Below, piece by piece: positions 42,372 through 54,879 of a stretch of DNA of 64,000 bases. Both the position numbers and the translations under genes were made by a program. The stretch lies in assembly GCA_037903475.1 (NCBI GenBank), contig JBAJFG010000488.1:62001-126000 (forward strand), read 5' to 3'. The stretch's first letter is position 1, and each line of letters opens with the position of its first letter. Below the pieces are notes generated by a model that was given only the letters and a program-made list of their open reading frames with translations, was not told where the DNA came from and did not search any database. This stretch comes from Ancylostoma caninum. Its lineage: Eukaryota; Nematoda; Chromadorea; Rhabditida; Ancylostomatidae.

Positions 42372-45300
42372 ATGGCACGTGCGTTGGAAGGACAGATCGC
42401 TTTGGTAACAGGAGCAAGCAGAGGAATAGGTGAGGCCATATTCATTTCTGTAATGACCTTGGAAACCTTTCTCTTTTAGTTCGTAAAATTCTTTGGGCGA
42501 TTCCATTTGATACCACATCAAAGTCAACACAATCGAAAAGAATGTATTAGGTTCATTCATAAGTTCTGATCCTATTGGCGACTTTTGTTTGAAAATTAAG
42601 TAACTTCGAAACTATACATTATTAGCCGGTGATATATTGGACACCTATTTAATCACCCTACTCTATTGGGCAGATCATCGATCCCGGTGTTATAGAAAGA
42701 AGTCCGTTTTCAATGGGTAACCTTCAACACCGTTGGTCCCATGTGGTCCCATTTTCTGAAATTTTTTTTCACAGGCAGTTTGTTTTTGGTGACATAACCA
42801 GGTGAAGGCCTAATACGGCTCGATCGAGAACGTTTGATGGATAGGACGTGATTTTCCAGCCAGGTCTGTTCAGAGGAATATAACTAAAACTCTCACCATG
42901 AGGTGGGGCATTGTCGTGAAGAAGATCGTAGTCTTCAAGTACCATTCTTGGTCACGTTTTTCCGCAAGAGTGGCTGATTGCTAGATATAAATTGTGTCCA
43001 TTATCATACCTTTTTCGTAGTTTAGGCTGCATTGCTCAACTCCTCAATTCTTCACAAGACACATAGGAGAAGTTTCTTCTTATGTTGCTCGGTTTTTTCG
43101 AGGTTAGCGCTGTGTTTCGGTGGGAGTTCCGCACTGGCCACAGCAGTAGCTAATACCTCCAAGGACTCACATTCAGTTATTAGATTACTTGAATCGTTAG
43201 ATCTTTGAGTTCCTCAGAAGTTTAACACATTCGCGACAACGTGTTCAACCGGTTGACACGTATGGTGCGACGCGTGGGACCGCGTGCTCAACTGGGTGAG
43301 CACATTCTTCCCAAAGATATATATTTTTGTGAAGCAGCCATAATTTGCAAACTCCTATGTAGTGGTATACCAACAAATCTTCAGGGGTTTCTCACACGCA
43401 TTAAGCAGAGCAGATCTTCTCTCAGACGTTTTTTAGTACACGGTTGAAACATATATAATAGAAGGAACGATGCATATAAAAATAATTTTCAATCAACATC
43501 AAGTGAATAGATGAAATACATTCGGAAACAATCTTGACGATCACAAAAGAGAAAACGATTGAACTCGGAATTGTGCAAATTTGGACTCTTATGCGGCAGA
43601 GGAAAATTCCTACCATGTGGACCATGCGCTCAAGCGGTTGAGCACGGGGCCCATACACGTTCAAATGCGCGTGTCCCACGTGACAAACCGTGCCAAAAGG
43701 TCGCGAATACGTTAAAGACACACTTAGCTCTTCTACCCTTGTTCCCCTGGACAGCAGATTGACGAAACCAATTCTCCGCAATTCAAGTGCTGTAGGTGAT
43801 TAAAAGCACAGTAAAGCAAACATCAATTCGCATGTGGATTATCTGACGTTGCCCTTCAGTTGCGCTTTCGGAACCTCCAATTTCAGCTCAAATGAGGTTT
43901 ACAAACATGGTTGACATTGAAGCACATTATCTACGCAAAAGAAATTATCAGACCATGGCCTCACAGTTTAGGAATGGGAACATTTTCGACATTCCCAAGG
44001 TACATTCGTTTACGAGCTTCGGCCTCTTCTACGTTGGCAACGAATCAGAATAGTGCTCACTGCTGCAGATGGGTTTCTATCGGTGGAGGTTTTTTGTCCA
44101 GCGTTGCGATATACAAGACAGATGAACACTCGTTCAATAGCTCATACATAGTCCTTTCTCACAATTCAGATTAGGTCAGCAACAGGTCTTGCGATAATAA
44201 ATCACAACGTGATAAGCATATAGGGACAGAACTTATGAATCAACCTAATAGTACTAACGAAGGTTGGTGCTGATCCAGTTCCTAATTCGGTAGTTCAAGC
44301 CGTGCGAAGTAACTAATGATAATAAGAGGCTGCTGGTCCTCATCATCCAAGCTTTCATCCTTCGTCTAATGCCTTCCTTTTTGCCAAATCGACCAATTTA
44401 TTTAAACAGGAAAGTGATAAAGACAATTTGTATTTGCGTTCTCATGCTACTATTTGGTGACGGATAGGCCCAGACGCGTCCCTGACGCAGCTCAGACGCA
44501 AGTCTGACTCGCGCATTTGCGACTTCGCGGCGCTTGCGCGGGTTTTCGTTGAGGATATGGATGACTGGCCTTCATGGAAAATCCTCCTCAAATAGATGCT
44601 TGCGTCCCAGGTGCGACTGACGCATGCGTTTATTTGAGGAGGATCTATGTAGTATAAACTGCCTTGATTTCTCCAATATCATGCGTCGCGACAAGGCGAT
44701 AGACACCATAGCGATCTAAGACTGGTCTGTCCTGGTCTGTGGCTTTGGAACCTGGGAAGAGTTTTGTTCTACAATTCCCTACTCTAGACATACTATAATT
44801 TTGGATTGGAAATGATGAAACACCGGTTTTGGGTATTGGTGCATCACATTTTGGATGTATTGCTGTACAACCTTTTGGTTGAGTTACGTGTTTCGCTTTA
44901 AAAAAAACGTGATCTTCAAAAAATCGGCCTGGGATGCTCTGTTAAAACAGCTCCAACTTGTTTTCATCAAGAACAGTTTTTGGTGAAGTAGCGCATCCTA
45001 TCATATTCTGCTTTGCGCGACTCCTTCCATAAACCTTGCAAACTTTCTGAATCTATCGGACAACGGCCTTTGCCTGGAACAGTGCATCGTCTATCCGCAA
45101 GGACGAGTCCGCCGACGCACGTGAGGATCGAGAGGCGGCGCGGCTGGGACGGATGCTGTTGGCTGCCACGTCGTCCACGTCGCAGCCAAATCATTGGTCA
45201 ATACCATGAAGATAACGATGAAACGTGATACGCAGATCAGGGATGATGAAGTGGAGCGCTGGCAAACGTGGCAGCTTCTCGATCCCCGCTTGCGTGGACG

Positions 45301-48300
45301 GACTCGTCGTTTCGGGCAGACAATAGTTGTTCCATTACTCCGCTTTCATTCTCGAGTAAGAAATTAGAACTTGTTGCAACTGGTTCGGTTATGTTCAAGG
45401 AGGATCTTTGCGTTCCCATAGGAAACTGCAACTGTCGAAGTTCCCTCCCCCACGAACCAGAAAAGTCCACCATTGCTTTGCACTCTGATTGTCTGCCGCA
45501 GACTGCAACCTATGTTCGCCCTTCTCAGGTAGTCGTGGGGGTTGACTGCAGGTGGAAATCTGTCCACCCCAGTTGTAACTTGGGGTGGACCCCAAATCGC
45601 GGGGCACTTACCTCCCACATATCGCAGACGTCCCCCCCCCCGCCCCACGTGCCCTTGCGGCAATCCCGATCCCGCAAAGATGCCGCTTCTTCACACCTTT
45701 TCAGATGACAAAATTTGACCAGATTGCTTGTGCTCTCACGTAGATTTCGCTCATTTTTCGCCGAAATATTTCCCCACTTTGTCCGAAAAATTCACGTAAA
45801 TCTCCAGAATATAAGCGAAATGCGCTCGATTTCATGAGTATTGCGCCCGAAAATTAGGCGAGATTTGTTGGAGTGTGCGCGAAGATCACTGGATGTTCGA
45901 CGTTCTATTCTCGGGGCCATCCTAGGTAGTTACACCGCCGTGGGTTCGTAACAAAAATATTGCTCATGGAAGAGCAAGCATTTTGCGTTCTTAGTCTTTT
46001 ATACACCTAAATGCAGCTCCAGTCCTGAGAGCTGCACCGAGGACCTTCCTCAGTTCATCCAGCTGACATGCGCCGTACATTAACATGGTGAATTTTCCTC
46101 AATTCAACACGGAATAATTCAATGTCAGCACGTGTAAGGAATCGCGGTGGACTGCAGCATGTCCGGGGCATGATGTTGTGTCTCTTAAAGCAGAACTTCG
46201 ATATGCGCGTTCTCAACTCAGAAAGTAGGCGGGGCAGTGGGAGGTCCTACCTGCTGTTCGACGCCACGATTGTCTGAGTTTCTCTCTCTGTCGCGCTGCA
46301 GAGAATTTCAGTGGGCCGACCGTAGGGGCCTCGACAGTCGGAGTTCCTTGTATCTAGAAAATCTGACATAGTTCGTAAGGATCGTTAAGGTTAGTCAGGC
46401 GGTTGTTTTCAGGAAGAGGGATCGCTCTGCAGTTGGGCCAGTCTGGAGCCACCGTATACATAACTGGAAGAAAGCCTGAGAATAGCTTGCAAAGCCAGTA
46501 TCGCAACCTACCGACGTTAGAAAACACTGCTGAAGGTAGATCGTTGTGAATCTGATAAAACCTTTGCAACTGGTCATGAACATAAATTTCAAGAAAAAAA
46601 TTACAGAAATTCGCCAAAGAGGCGGCAATGCTGTGCCAGTCTATTGTGACCACACAAATCACAATGACATCGCAAAACTTTTCGAACGAATCAATACGGA
46701 GAATAATGGGATGCTGAACATTCTCGTGAACGCTGCATATTCGGGAGCCAAGGTTAGATATCCTTAATTTCACCTTTATATGGTCATCATCCCACTCAAA
46801 ATCTATTTTTAAAGTCATTTCCAGGATGAAATTCTAAACTGGTTCACGTACACGTATTACATTATTAGACGTATTTCAAAATAAAGTTATAGGATATGGC
46901 TGATTCTGGTTCCATCCCTTTCTTCGAAGCCGATCCTCTGTTATGGGATTCTATTAACAACGTTGGGCTGAGGAACAACTACATATGTTGCGTTCACGCT
47001 GCAAAAATGATGGCACAGCGAAAGTGAGTGAAAGATTCAGATTGTACCTATCCATAAAAGTTTTGCATTGGAAAATTTAAGATCTGGTCTTATCGTTAAC
47101 ATTTCTTCTGCTGGCGGCCTTGCAGTACACGTTCAACGTTCCATATGGGGTCGGCAAAGCGGCGGTAGGTTAGGGTCGATCCATTATTATGTTTGTAAAT
47201 GGTTGATCTCCGTCACCATCATAGCCGTTCAACCACAGATTATTTAGTAATGCAGCAACTGCGTAGACTTACAGCTGGATCGAATGTCCGCCGATATGGC
47301 CGTGGAACTAAACCCGTACGGAGTCGCAATAGTCTCGCTGTGGCCTGGTATGGTTCGAACCGAGTTCTCAGCGATACTAAGGGATGAAAACAAATTGGAG
47401 AAGATGGTCCAGCAGTCCAAGGTTGTCTTATTTCCATTCTGAAACCACTGTGTTCCGCAGATAATCATCCACGTGTTCTCCCTCACATAACTGTGAATTA
47501 TTCTTTGCTCACATCATGAAAAGAAAAACAAATTTGATGCAATTATTTTGAGACTCCGTTATAGTCCATGTTGAGTCAGGGTTAAGCATATGACAGTATA
47601 CCTGCAGGAGAGGTTTGCCTTGGGTGGAAGAGGCGGCAAAAGGTTGTGGTGATGGATGGAGCGATGGTTCAGAATAGCGGGACGAAATGATGTTCAATTT
47701 TTGTGGGTGTTTTCATTAAAATTGGGTCAATTGGGTCAAGTGGTAAAATTGGTCGTGTTCGTTAACTATTTATTGCTTGCAATATCATCGAATATTTCTG
47801 TCACAGAAGTGCTTCTACTGGTGAGACATTTGGAGAAAATTTGGCGATTATCTCTTATTCAATGAAATTTTCGGCTGTTACTGTAGGAGCAACACTGTAA
47901 GAAACAAAATGCGCAGCATACAATGCTCCTAGACTGAGATACATATATCGTACAACTCATGAAGCTCATTGAGAAGTCGTCCTCACTTGAATATCAACTT
48001 GGGTTCGACTGTTGGTGAAGGGAACGGAAGTTATTAATCTTTGAGAAAAGTTCATTCGTTTCGTGCATAGATAATCACGAAGGCTTGCTTCTTAATTTCA
48101 TGTATTGCAGGAAGCCTTGGACAAAGCATTCAAGCAAAGCGAGTCGACGGAGTTCGTTGGTAAGGCTGTTACTGCGCTGGCCTCCGATAAAAAAGTAATC
48201 AAGAAATCTGGAAAGGTGTTGATGACTTACGATCTCGCTCGAGAATACGGGTTCAAAGATGTGGACGGTAAGCATAAAGTATTTGTACAAAGTAAATCTA

Positions 48301-48523
48301 TGTTGCAACTGCAGACCCGACAGATAATAATTACGGCACGAGATTTCACTTGTTCGCTATACCTCTGTTTCTAGGAGGACTACCCATGGATATTCGTTGC
48401 GTCGCAACTGCGTTGGAGTTCTTCGGGTTCAACCGAACAGCCTCTATTGTGCCATCTTTCCTCAGAATTCCTCTCTGGGGTATGCACTTTGCTTCGTACA
48501 AGTTCCCTATCAAAATCTGGTGA
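42372..48523 (+). CDS. DHRS1: DHRS1-like short-chain dehydrogenase/reductase
   Basis: Eight exons join in phase: 42372-42429, 46413-46535, 46607-46752, 46893-47023, 47082-47164, 47275-47421, 48111-48267 and 48375-48523, giving about 330 residues, close to mammalian DHRS1 (313). The NAD(P)-binding TGASRGIG spans exons 1-2 (residues 13-20). LNILVNAAYSG replaces the usual NNAG region. Exon 5 has NISSAGG and the catalytic YGVGK (about residues 174-178). VSLWPGMVRTE follows. DHRS1-specific features are INNVGLRNNY, SGKVLMTYDLAREYG and VPSFLRIPLW near the C-terminus. A single extra T at 47120-47121 shifts the frame inside exon 5, although every flanking exon fits. The family reduces carbonyl groups on steroids and xenobiotics, at the endoplasmic reticulum in mammals. 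Intron 1 is 4 kb and holds two MITEs. Confidence 0.88.
43226..43711. mobile_element. TTAA-flanked MITE in intron 1
   Basis: The ends CACATTCGCGAC and its near-inverse GTCGCGAATACG are flanked by TTAA at 43222-43225 and 43712-43715. Diverged inverted blocks inside (GTGCTCAACTGGGTGAGCAC and CGCTCAAGCGGTTGAGCACG) support a foldback structure. TTAA targeting suggests a piggyBac-like source; its ends differ from the AGGCAGCAGG family. Confidence 0.68.
44580..44646. repeat. Hairpin with ATCCTCCTCAAATA arm
   Basis: ATCCTCCTCAAATAGATGC and the inverse GCATGCGTTTATTTGAGGAG enclose about 25 bases, in intron 1 of the DHRS1-like gene. The neighbouring region is rich in GACGC motifs. Confidence 0.65.
45089..45321. 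mobile_element. MITE with GTCTGTCCGAAACGACGAGT-type ends, copy 2
   Basis: This matches 33830-34062 in the same orientation over its full length, including the GCTGCCACGTCGTCCACGTC core. The left terminus is slightly diverged (GTCTATCCGCAAGGACGAGT). It lies in intron 1 of the DHRS1-like gene. Confidence 0.85.
45562..45590. repeat. Perfect 10-bp-stem hairpin
   Basis: GTCCACCCCA and TGGGGTGGAC flank a nine-base loop. No T-run follows, and it is intronic, so a regulatory role is not implied. Confidence 0.75.
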
Positions 48524-49806
48524 TTTCAGTCCTGATTTGTAGTGTTCCTTATTTGCAGGATTTTTTGTTCTACCTCATTTTAGACTCCCCTTTCACCTTC
48601 GCGTTGTAGAGGGTAGACAAATTATAGACGGGAATGTACTATATTATTGTTTGACCTTCACGTGCGCTCTTTAACTTTCCATTATTAGTAGTTGATTTTG
48701 ATTACGGTGACCTTCGACGATATCTATGTAAATTTCGCTGCTCTTCAACTTCTTAGTTCGTTTCCTCGTTCATCCTGAGGAATGACATTCAATATTCTTC
48801 TGTGGAACTGTAAGCTAGTACAGTTTGATGTAGATAAAATGTATGATACCTCGATGTTTACTAGCTTCGGAAAATGAGCATCGCACTTTTCAGAAATGCG
48901 CAGTTTAGAGAGATGGGGCTACTCCCTAGAGTTTTACATTCGAAAATACTTTTCGAATACTCGAACTTTCGAATTTTTTGAACACACCGAATTTTCGAAT
49001 ACTCGAATTTTCGAATTTCTAGGGGTCCCCAAACTCTCGAATATTCGAATGTGCGAATATTTTTTCGAATAACATTCCATTTGGTAAAAACATTTTGTGC
49101 CCATGCATGTATGCGAACAGTGCGATATGTTTCCCAATCACAATGGGCATGGAACATTTTGTAGTGTGTATTTTTCATCTGCCGTATATGTATGTATTTT
49201 TCATTTGCCATTTTGGAATTTCCTTCCCCATGAGCGGAAACTTGTGCTGCTATGGAGTTGAACCCTTATCGGTTTTAGTACTGCAACTGTTAAAATTCCT
49301 AAGCTTGAGAACGCCTATCTCTTTTGAGGTCTGAAACCATTATTAAAGGATCGTAAAGTGGATGAAAGCCTTCATCCGGCTTTCGCTTTGATATCTCTGT
49401 GTTGTAGTTCAACAAAACGAGCCACGGTAGTGGATGGACAGGCATTGACGCGGTAAAAATAATGTTGGGTACAGTGGTTCAATTACTTTGATCATGAATG
49501 AGCTTCCGGTTATCAACAAAAAAGCGTCAACGATACCAAAAAAACACCCAATTCCTCGTTATTACTTTTGTTGATCCGGTCCAACTGCGTGCTTGTAAGT
49601 TGAATAAAGAAAAACCAACAGAACTTCTATAACAAGATGTCGGGGTATGTTTGAGCAGAAAGAGTAGCATGAGGGTCTCAAGATTTTGTGTGAATTTTGA
49701 ATTCCATATCTAACGGTTATGTTCTTAAAAAGAGTTTCAACGAAGCAGTAGTTGGAAATCGGCTAAATATAGGGAAGAATGCTGTGTAAAAGTTAATGTC
49801 ATATTA

Positions 49807-51150
49807 GGTTGTCGGGGAAATGATTGAGACACTTCAGCAAAAATTCTTCCTTGTATCCCTCCCACGTGACCTGTCCCCATGGTATGTGAATATGTGATAC
49901 CCTGCTCTCTGAGCATCTTCGCCATGACTATGTAAAGACGTAGCGCTGCGCCGTTTGGTATCTAGGAGCGAGAATGGACGAGCAATCAATTCGAGCAAAT
50001 TCCTTGCACGAGCTCCTGGGGAGTGCAATGCGAGCAAGAGGGACAGCAACATCATTATGACGTTCTGATCGGGGATCACCAGCAACGCAACCGTGAGCCG
50101 TCCTTCGTAACGCTCCTCGAAGCCATTTTCCTATTTTGCGATCTCCCGAGCCTAACCAGGGAAGGATACTACGGGGGGTCCAAGCAACACAACCAACGAA
50201 ATGTACACTGTCATCTGTGGTTTTTCATGCTGATCTCAAATCCGTCTTCCTTATCTGCTGTGGAGCTCTCTGTGAAGAGCTACGAGGCATAATATCGGCT
50301 AGTCTCAGCCGGCAAAATCCAACTTTCGAGTTATATTCCGCTGAAAATGTGCGCGAAAACCATCTCAAACTTGTCAACTAATTGTAAGTGGTCGATGCTT
50401 CTAAAACTGTTATAGATCCAGATAAGTTCCCACGATCTTTTAGCAGAATATAGCCAGGAAGCGAAATTTCGGCAGCTCTGAACAAGCTGAAATCATGCCA
50501 CGTAACTCTTCACAGAGAGCTCCGCAGCAGATAAGGAAAACGGATTTGAGATTAGCATCGAAAACTGCATTTGTCAATATACACTTTATTACGAGTTCTC
50601 GGACCCCGCTAGTATCCTTCCCCCGCTAGTATCCTTTCCTGGTAAGTGCAGGGTGTGTTCTACCAGAGTTGCCGGCAAGCAACATGACGGGCAACGCCAA
50701 CATTTACAATAGTCAAATCAGAGCGACAGCCGTATTCATGGGAAACAAAGACATAAACGTGTCGAGGTGCACGTTTTGCTCTACAAAAGGCACCCTCAAA
50801 TAGTTTTGTTAACTCATCGGCACTCGGAGGAGCAAGCACAGACCACGATGCCATACCCATCACACTTGCCCAACATCGTGCTCTCTAAATCACACCTCGC
50901 CTGGGCCCTAAAATTCTCCCTGGTCGAGCAACACTTCGCCAACTTTGACGATTTTTGATCAGTGACTGATGACTTTTTCGACCTGTATTAACACGATTAC
51001 TGACCCCGTAGTGCTGGAAGTGCATCCGACTGCTGGCCCCAGGTGATATGCGCAGATGGTCATTAGAGCATTTCCTGAAGTTCTTTAATAGAAGAGAAAA
51101 AGTTTGAAGACTGAAAGAATTCAGAGTGTCTCAATCATTCCCCGACAACC
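49807..51150 (+). mobile_element. Mariner-like element inside the TTCGAA element
   Basis: Terminal inverted repeats GGTTGTCGGGGAAATGATTG (27 bp, one indel) are flanked by TA at 49805-49806 and 51151-51152. Near the right end the plus strand still encodes a segment resembling a mariner transposase C-terminus: PYPSHLPN.VLSKSHL.WAL and VEQHFANFDDF, compare PYSPDLAPSDYHLF..L and GQHF.NF(D/E). The catalytic D...D positions are not intact, and after removing the inserted MITE only about 860 bp remain, so it is a deleted, dead copy. Confidence 0.72.
50156..50642. mobile_element. Harbinger-type MITE inside the mariner element
   Basis: This 487-bp unit has ends CCAGGGAAGGATACTA and inverse, arms of about 130 bp, and TAA duplicated on both sides (50153-50155 and 50643-50645), the 3-bp TWA target typical of PIF/Harbinger. 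The right arm carries an extra copy of the GGAAGGATACTAGCGGG terminal block. Confidence 0.78.
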
Positions 51151-51624
51151 TAATATCATACATAGTTTGCAGTTCGCTTACATGCTTAGTTGTGGAGGAA
51201 AGGCTTGAATAATCAGAAGTTTAGTTAGAACTGCTAGTTTTTCAAGTGTTTAGAAAAGTACATACATGTGTTTTCGGGAAAATTGAGATTGAAATGAGAA
51301 ATTGAACTGGGGTTTCAATTGGAACGGTTCTTTAACGAGAAAATGGAACTCAAGTAATCGTTGCGAAGCAAATGAATCCAAAGTATTCGAATTTTCCGCC
51401 TAAAATATTCGAATGTTCGAATTTCCGAATAATCCCGGATCTTCGAGTTTTCGAATTTTCGAATCTTCGAATGTTGCGGGGCCATCAATTTTCGAATATT
51501 CGAATTTTCGATTCTTTCGATGCCCCCGAATTTTCGAATCTCCCGGAACCTCCGAATTTTCAAATATTCGAGCATTCGAACAGATATTCGAATTTTATTC
51601 ATATCGGTCAAAACTCTACTACTC

Positions 51625-54090
51625 ACATTATTGGTGCTTCAGCTGCTGATGTTTGTTTTACCCTGCTTCTTTGCTTTCTTCTATAATATCTTCCTCAGGG
51701 TGTCTAGATATAGGGTTTATTTTTAAATAGTTCTTCATTGTGAACGTGTAGCTCACTTCCTGGCTTTCTTCCCATTGGTAATAGAATAGGAACGGAACAG
51801 CTATTCGAAAAGAAATTTGAAAGTGTTCAAGGTGCACAACGCAAATTCATTCTGTTAGCAATCATTTATTAACAGTGAATAGAATAAGGAATTCAATCCC
51901 TTTTTCACATAGCGAGTATTCCACTAACTCAGTTGGTCCGCATAAAAGTTTATGAATTTCACCATACATTAAGCAGGAAGAATTACTGAAAGGATCAAAG
52001 AGGTCCGATGATGAACAGTGTGTGTACAACATACACGGACAGAAAAAAGGGCCCAGCCTCCTTGGGGACCATTTCAGCCGAAGTTTCAAAAGATATTTTC
52101 GAAGTTCACGGTTTTAACCGCCTCGTTCTCATCTCCCCGTCTGCTGTTAGGGTATTAGAAGGACTTCCAAGTGTTTAGGCCCCTAGGGCCCACCACACCT
52201 GCAGCGTGGCAGGAAGCGAGAGGGAGTGCATGGCTTTCATGCCACGCCGCGTTGAATTGTGTTGTCAGTGGGGGCCCAAATGGTTAGGATTAACTGTCCA
52301 TGAGTTTTCGCGTTTTTTAGCATTATTTTAAAGATCAAAAATCAGACAACAGCTGCAAGAGTATGCATTACCGGGCCACTGATGGTCTGGCATCATTCTG
52401 ATAGGATCCAAACCTCGCTGCGTTAGAATTCAGTAGGCTACGGTTACTACTGGATAGTTACCGCCCTTGGGCGTAAAGTGAAAGGTGGATGGTACACGGA
52501 GAACTGCAGTTTTCCTCCTTTCCTGTAATGAACACCTCAGCTCTCATAAATGGTGATTAAAAATGTGTTAAGAATGGCTGACTCCATACTGCGAACCACG
52601 TTTGATTGATTCCCAAAGTTCAAAAAGAATAAGAAGTACAGACTACTTGAGAGGATCGTGATTGTCCGATAATTGTGAGGCGTGGATTGTGACTTGAAAC
52701 TTTAATCAGAAGATGCTAGCGGTTGACGGCAGTGCATAATAGGTCATAGTATCATAGTGTCTATGTAGTAGTGACATTGACAGTAACATACTAAATGTCT
52801 CACAAGAATTACCAAAAATCCATTGATCCTCGTTCACTGTCGCGGCCTAAGGCACGAGCTTTCGTTTCATATAGGCTGGGCTCCAGGCCGCTCGTTTATT
52901 TTTAGAATTTGGCAGACAATCTTCGCAAGATTTTGAGACAGGGAATCCTTTTTCGGTGCTCCAGGCGAGATTTTCTCCAACAAGTTCGGAAGCTTCGAGA
53001 CCAATTGAGTGACTGCTGAGGGCAAAATTCCAAACAATTGACTCCTATCCAGCTTTGGCATCCAAATACACGGAAGATGTGTCCATAAATTTGAATATTA
53101 TAAATATGTGCATAGATGTGCCGGTGACCTAACATCAAGCGGTTCAGGTTCTGGAGAATTGTTTTAAGAGGACATGGAACCTTAGGCTAAGCACTACTAC
53201 TTATTAGTATTTTCTTTTTCTCTGGCACGGTTGATCGAAGAAGTGTTGCTAGAGTGTCAGTATCATAAAAAAGTCATAAAATGTCGTGGATCGCCATATC
53301 TCCTGATTGCGAATTCTACAGATGCTTTTATCATTCGGAGAAACATACCGGCACCTACCACTGGTGACCCAATGGGAATTTCTTCTACGAAAGGTTACAC
53401 AGAGGTTGCGGAATTTTATCTGTAGCATTCACGTCTTTTCAATTATTCACGGATACAATTTAGTTATTGCGCTCATTTTCAGCACAATTTCACGTAAAAG
53501 GGATAGGGTTCGGTGTAATATTCACTCCAGCCCTCTTCCGACGAATGGAAAGCGCTGAGCTACAATTTACGTGGACCGATCTCACTTCTTGCAAACAATT
53601 GATTATATCCATTTTTTTTTGCTCGAGCTTGGGTTTGATTAGAAAAATAGTTCATTGTTAGCTCTCGCCAACTAAATCGTACTTTGCCAAATTCATTGCG
53701 TACCTTCATGGATTTGACGATGTTAACTACAGTGAAATTTAACGCATACCATAATAAAGATGGCACAATGTAGGATGAATGGATGCCCTCCAATATTCCC
53801 CAGTGACAGGAATATAATGGGTAGTGTCAACATACATATCTATACTTCCCTCACATAAGTGGGAATCTGCCATTTTTAGTGGTTTTTACCCTGTACATTT
53901 ATTTACTCGTATTCTTTGTTCCATTAATTGTATACTCGCGTTCTTCTGTTTTGACAAGGGGATGGGATATTCGTAGAGCAGCAGACCTCGGCCAATTCCC
54001 GTGCGGTAGACCACAAAGCCTTCTCCGATTTTATGAACTGAGGGAGGCCTTTGCTAGGGCATCCAACTGAAGCGATTTGACAGAGCTTAC
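51625..54090. other. Intergenic region without a recognised gene
   Basis: Several frames of 60-85 codons occur, for example a minus-strand pair at 52867-53138, but none shows a family signature or consistent splice sites. No inverted repeat or tandem array was noticed. Confidence 0.35.
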
Positions 54091-54093
54091 CGG

Positions 54094-54800
54094 TGAACCT
54101 GTCAGGCCTTCATAAAAATGAAATAAAGAAATATGGAGTGGTGTTGATGACCTATGATTCCACTCGTCGCACGGGTCCTAGGGCGTGGACAGTGAGCACG
54201 GAACATTCATATAAAGTGAATTTATGTGAGTCTATATTGTTGGATCTCTTTTCCGAATCGGACGATTACTCCTTTGATTTGAGGTTCCAATTGGTCTACG
54301 ATGCCTTTGTTTCTAGGAGAAGTGCTATGGATATCCGTTGCGTCGCAACAGCTCCTTGAATTCAATCATAAAACCTGCCAGGTTCCTTCTTTTCAGGGGA
54401 GGAATTCTTCCCGAATAATGTACATTAATACGTTCAAAATCTCTCTCAGAACTTGGTAATACAAGAGTCGATGCCCATTCGTCCTCGTTTATTGTTTTTT
54501 TTTTCGCCTTATCTCATTTGAACCGTTCTTTTCATAGATTATAGGCGAAAACTGACTGCTTTGTTCTACCTTTTTACGCGCTATCTCCGTTTGCCGTTTT
54601 TGATGACTGTTTTCGTTTACGATGACCTCGATGATGAGAGTGTACATTCAGATACTCTCTCACTTCGTAGACCTTCTGCACACCGCCATAGAACATGGCA
54701 TTTAATATTTACTTGCGCTATGGTCCAGCCTGATGTAGAAAAATGTATGACACTTCGATTTTTTACCCTGTCAACCTTTCCTGTGATGGTTTAAGCTCGT
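54094..54800 (+). pseudogene. Decayed duplicate of the DHRS1-like 3' end
   Basis: Segments match the last two exons and 3' flank of the gene at 42372-48523. KKYGVVLMTYDSTRR (about 54126-54170) corresponds to KKSGKVLMTYDLARE. RRSAMDIRCVATA ending at TGA 54358 corresponds to GGLPMDIRCVATA after an equivalent TTTCTAG acceptor. Farther on, TTTACGATGACCTCGATGA matches GATTACGGTGACCTTCGACGA, and CCTGATGTAGAAAAATGTATGACAC matches TTTGATGTAGATAAAATGTATGATAC near 48820. The first exon part has drifted out of a usable frame. This was a segmental duplication of roughly 48.1-48.9 kb, now non-functional. Confidence 0.75.
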
Positions 54801-54879
54801 CCCCGTTCTGAAGCGATGAAATGTTGATACCGTGTTTGTGTTCAGCTACTTACTCTACTTTCTTTTAATTTTTGGCCTC

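Larger units (their letters stand above)
48926..51618. mobile_element. TTCGAA-array inverted-repeat element, copy B (inverted)
   Basis: The ends CTAGAGTTTTACATTCG and GGTCAAAACTCTA match the right and left ends of copy A in inverse orientation. They are flanked by CTACTC at 48919-48924 and 51619-51624, again 6 bp. Interior segments at 49140-49800 and 51150-51310 match copy A inverted. The TTCGAA array at 48940-49070 is shorter than in copy A; the one at 51385-51600 is comparable. A 1,344-bp insertion occupies 49807-51150. Confidence 0.8.

Noticed and set aside
45268..45708. 146-codon plus-strand frame in intron 1 of the DHRS1-like gene
   Set aside because: It begins inside a MITE and continues through GC-rich intron sequence with an opposing frame on the other strand. 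There is no family signature.
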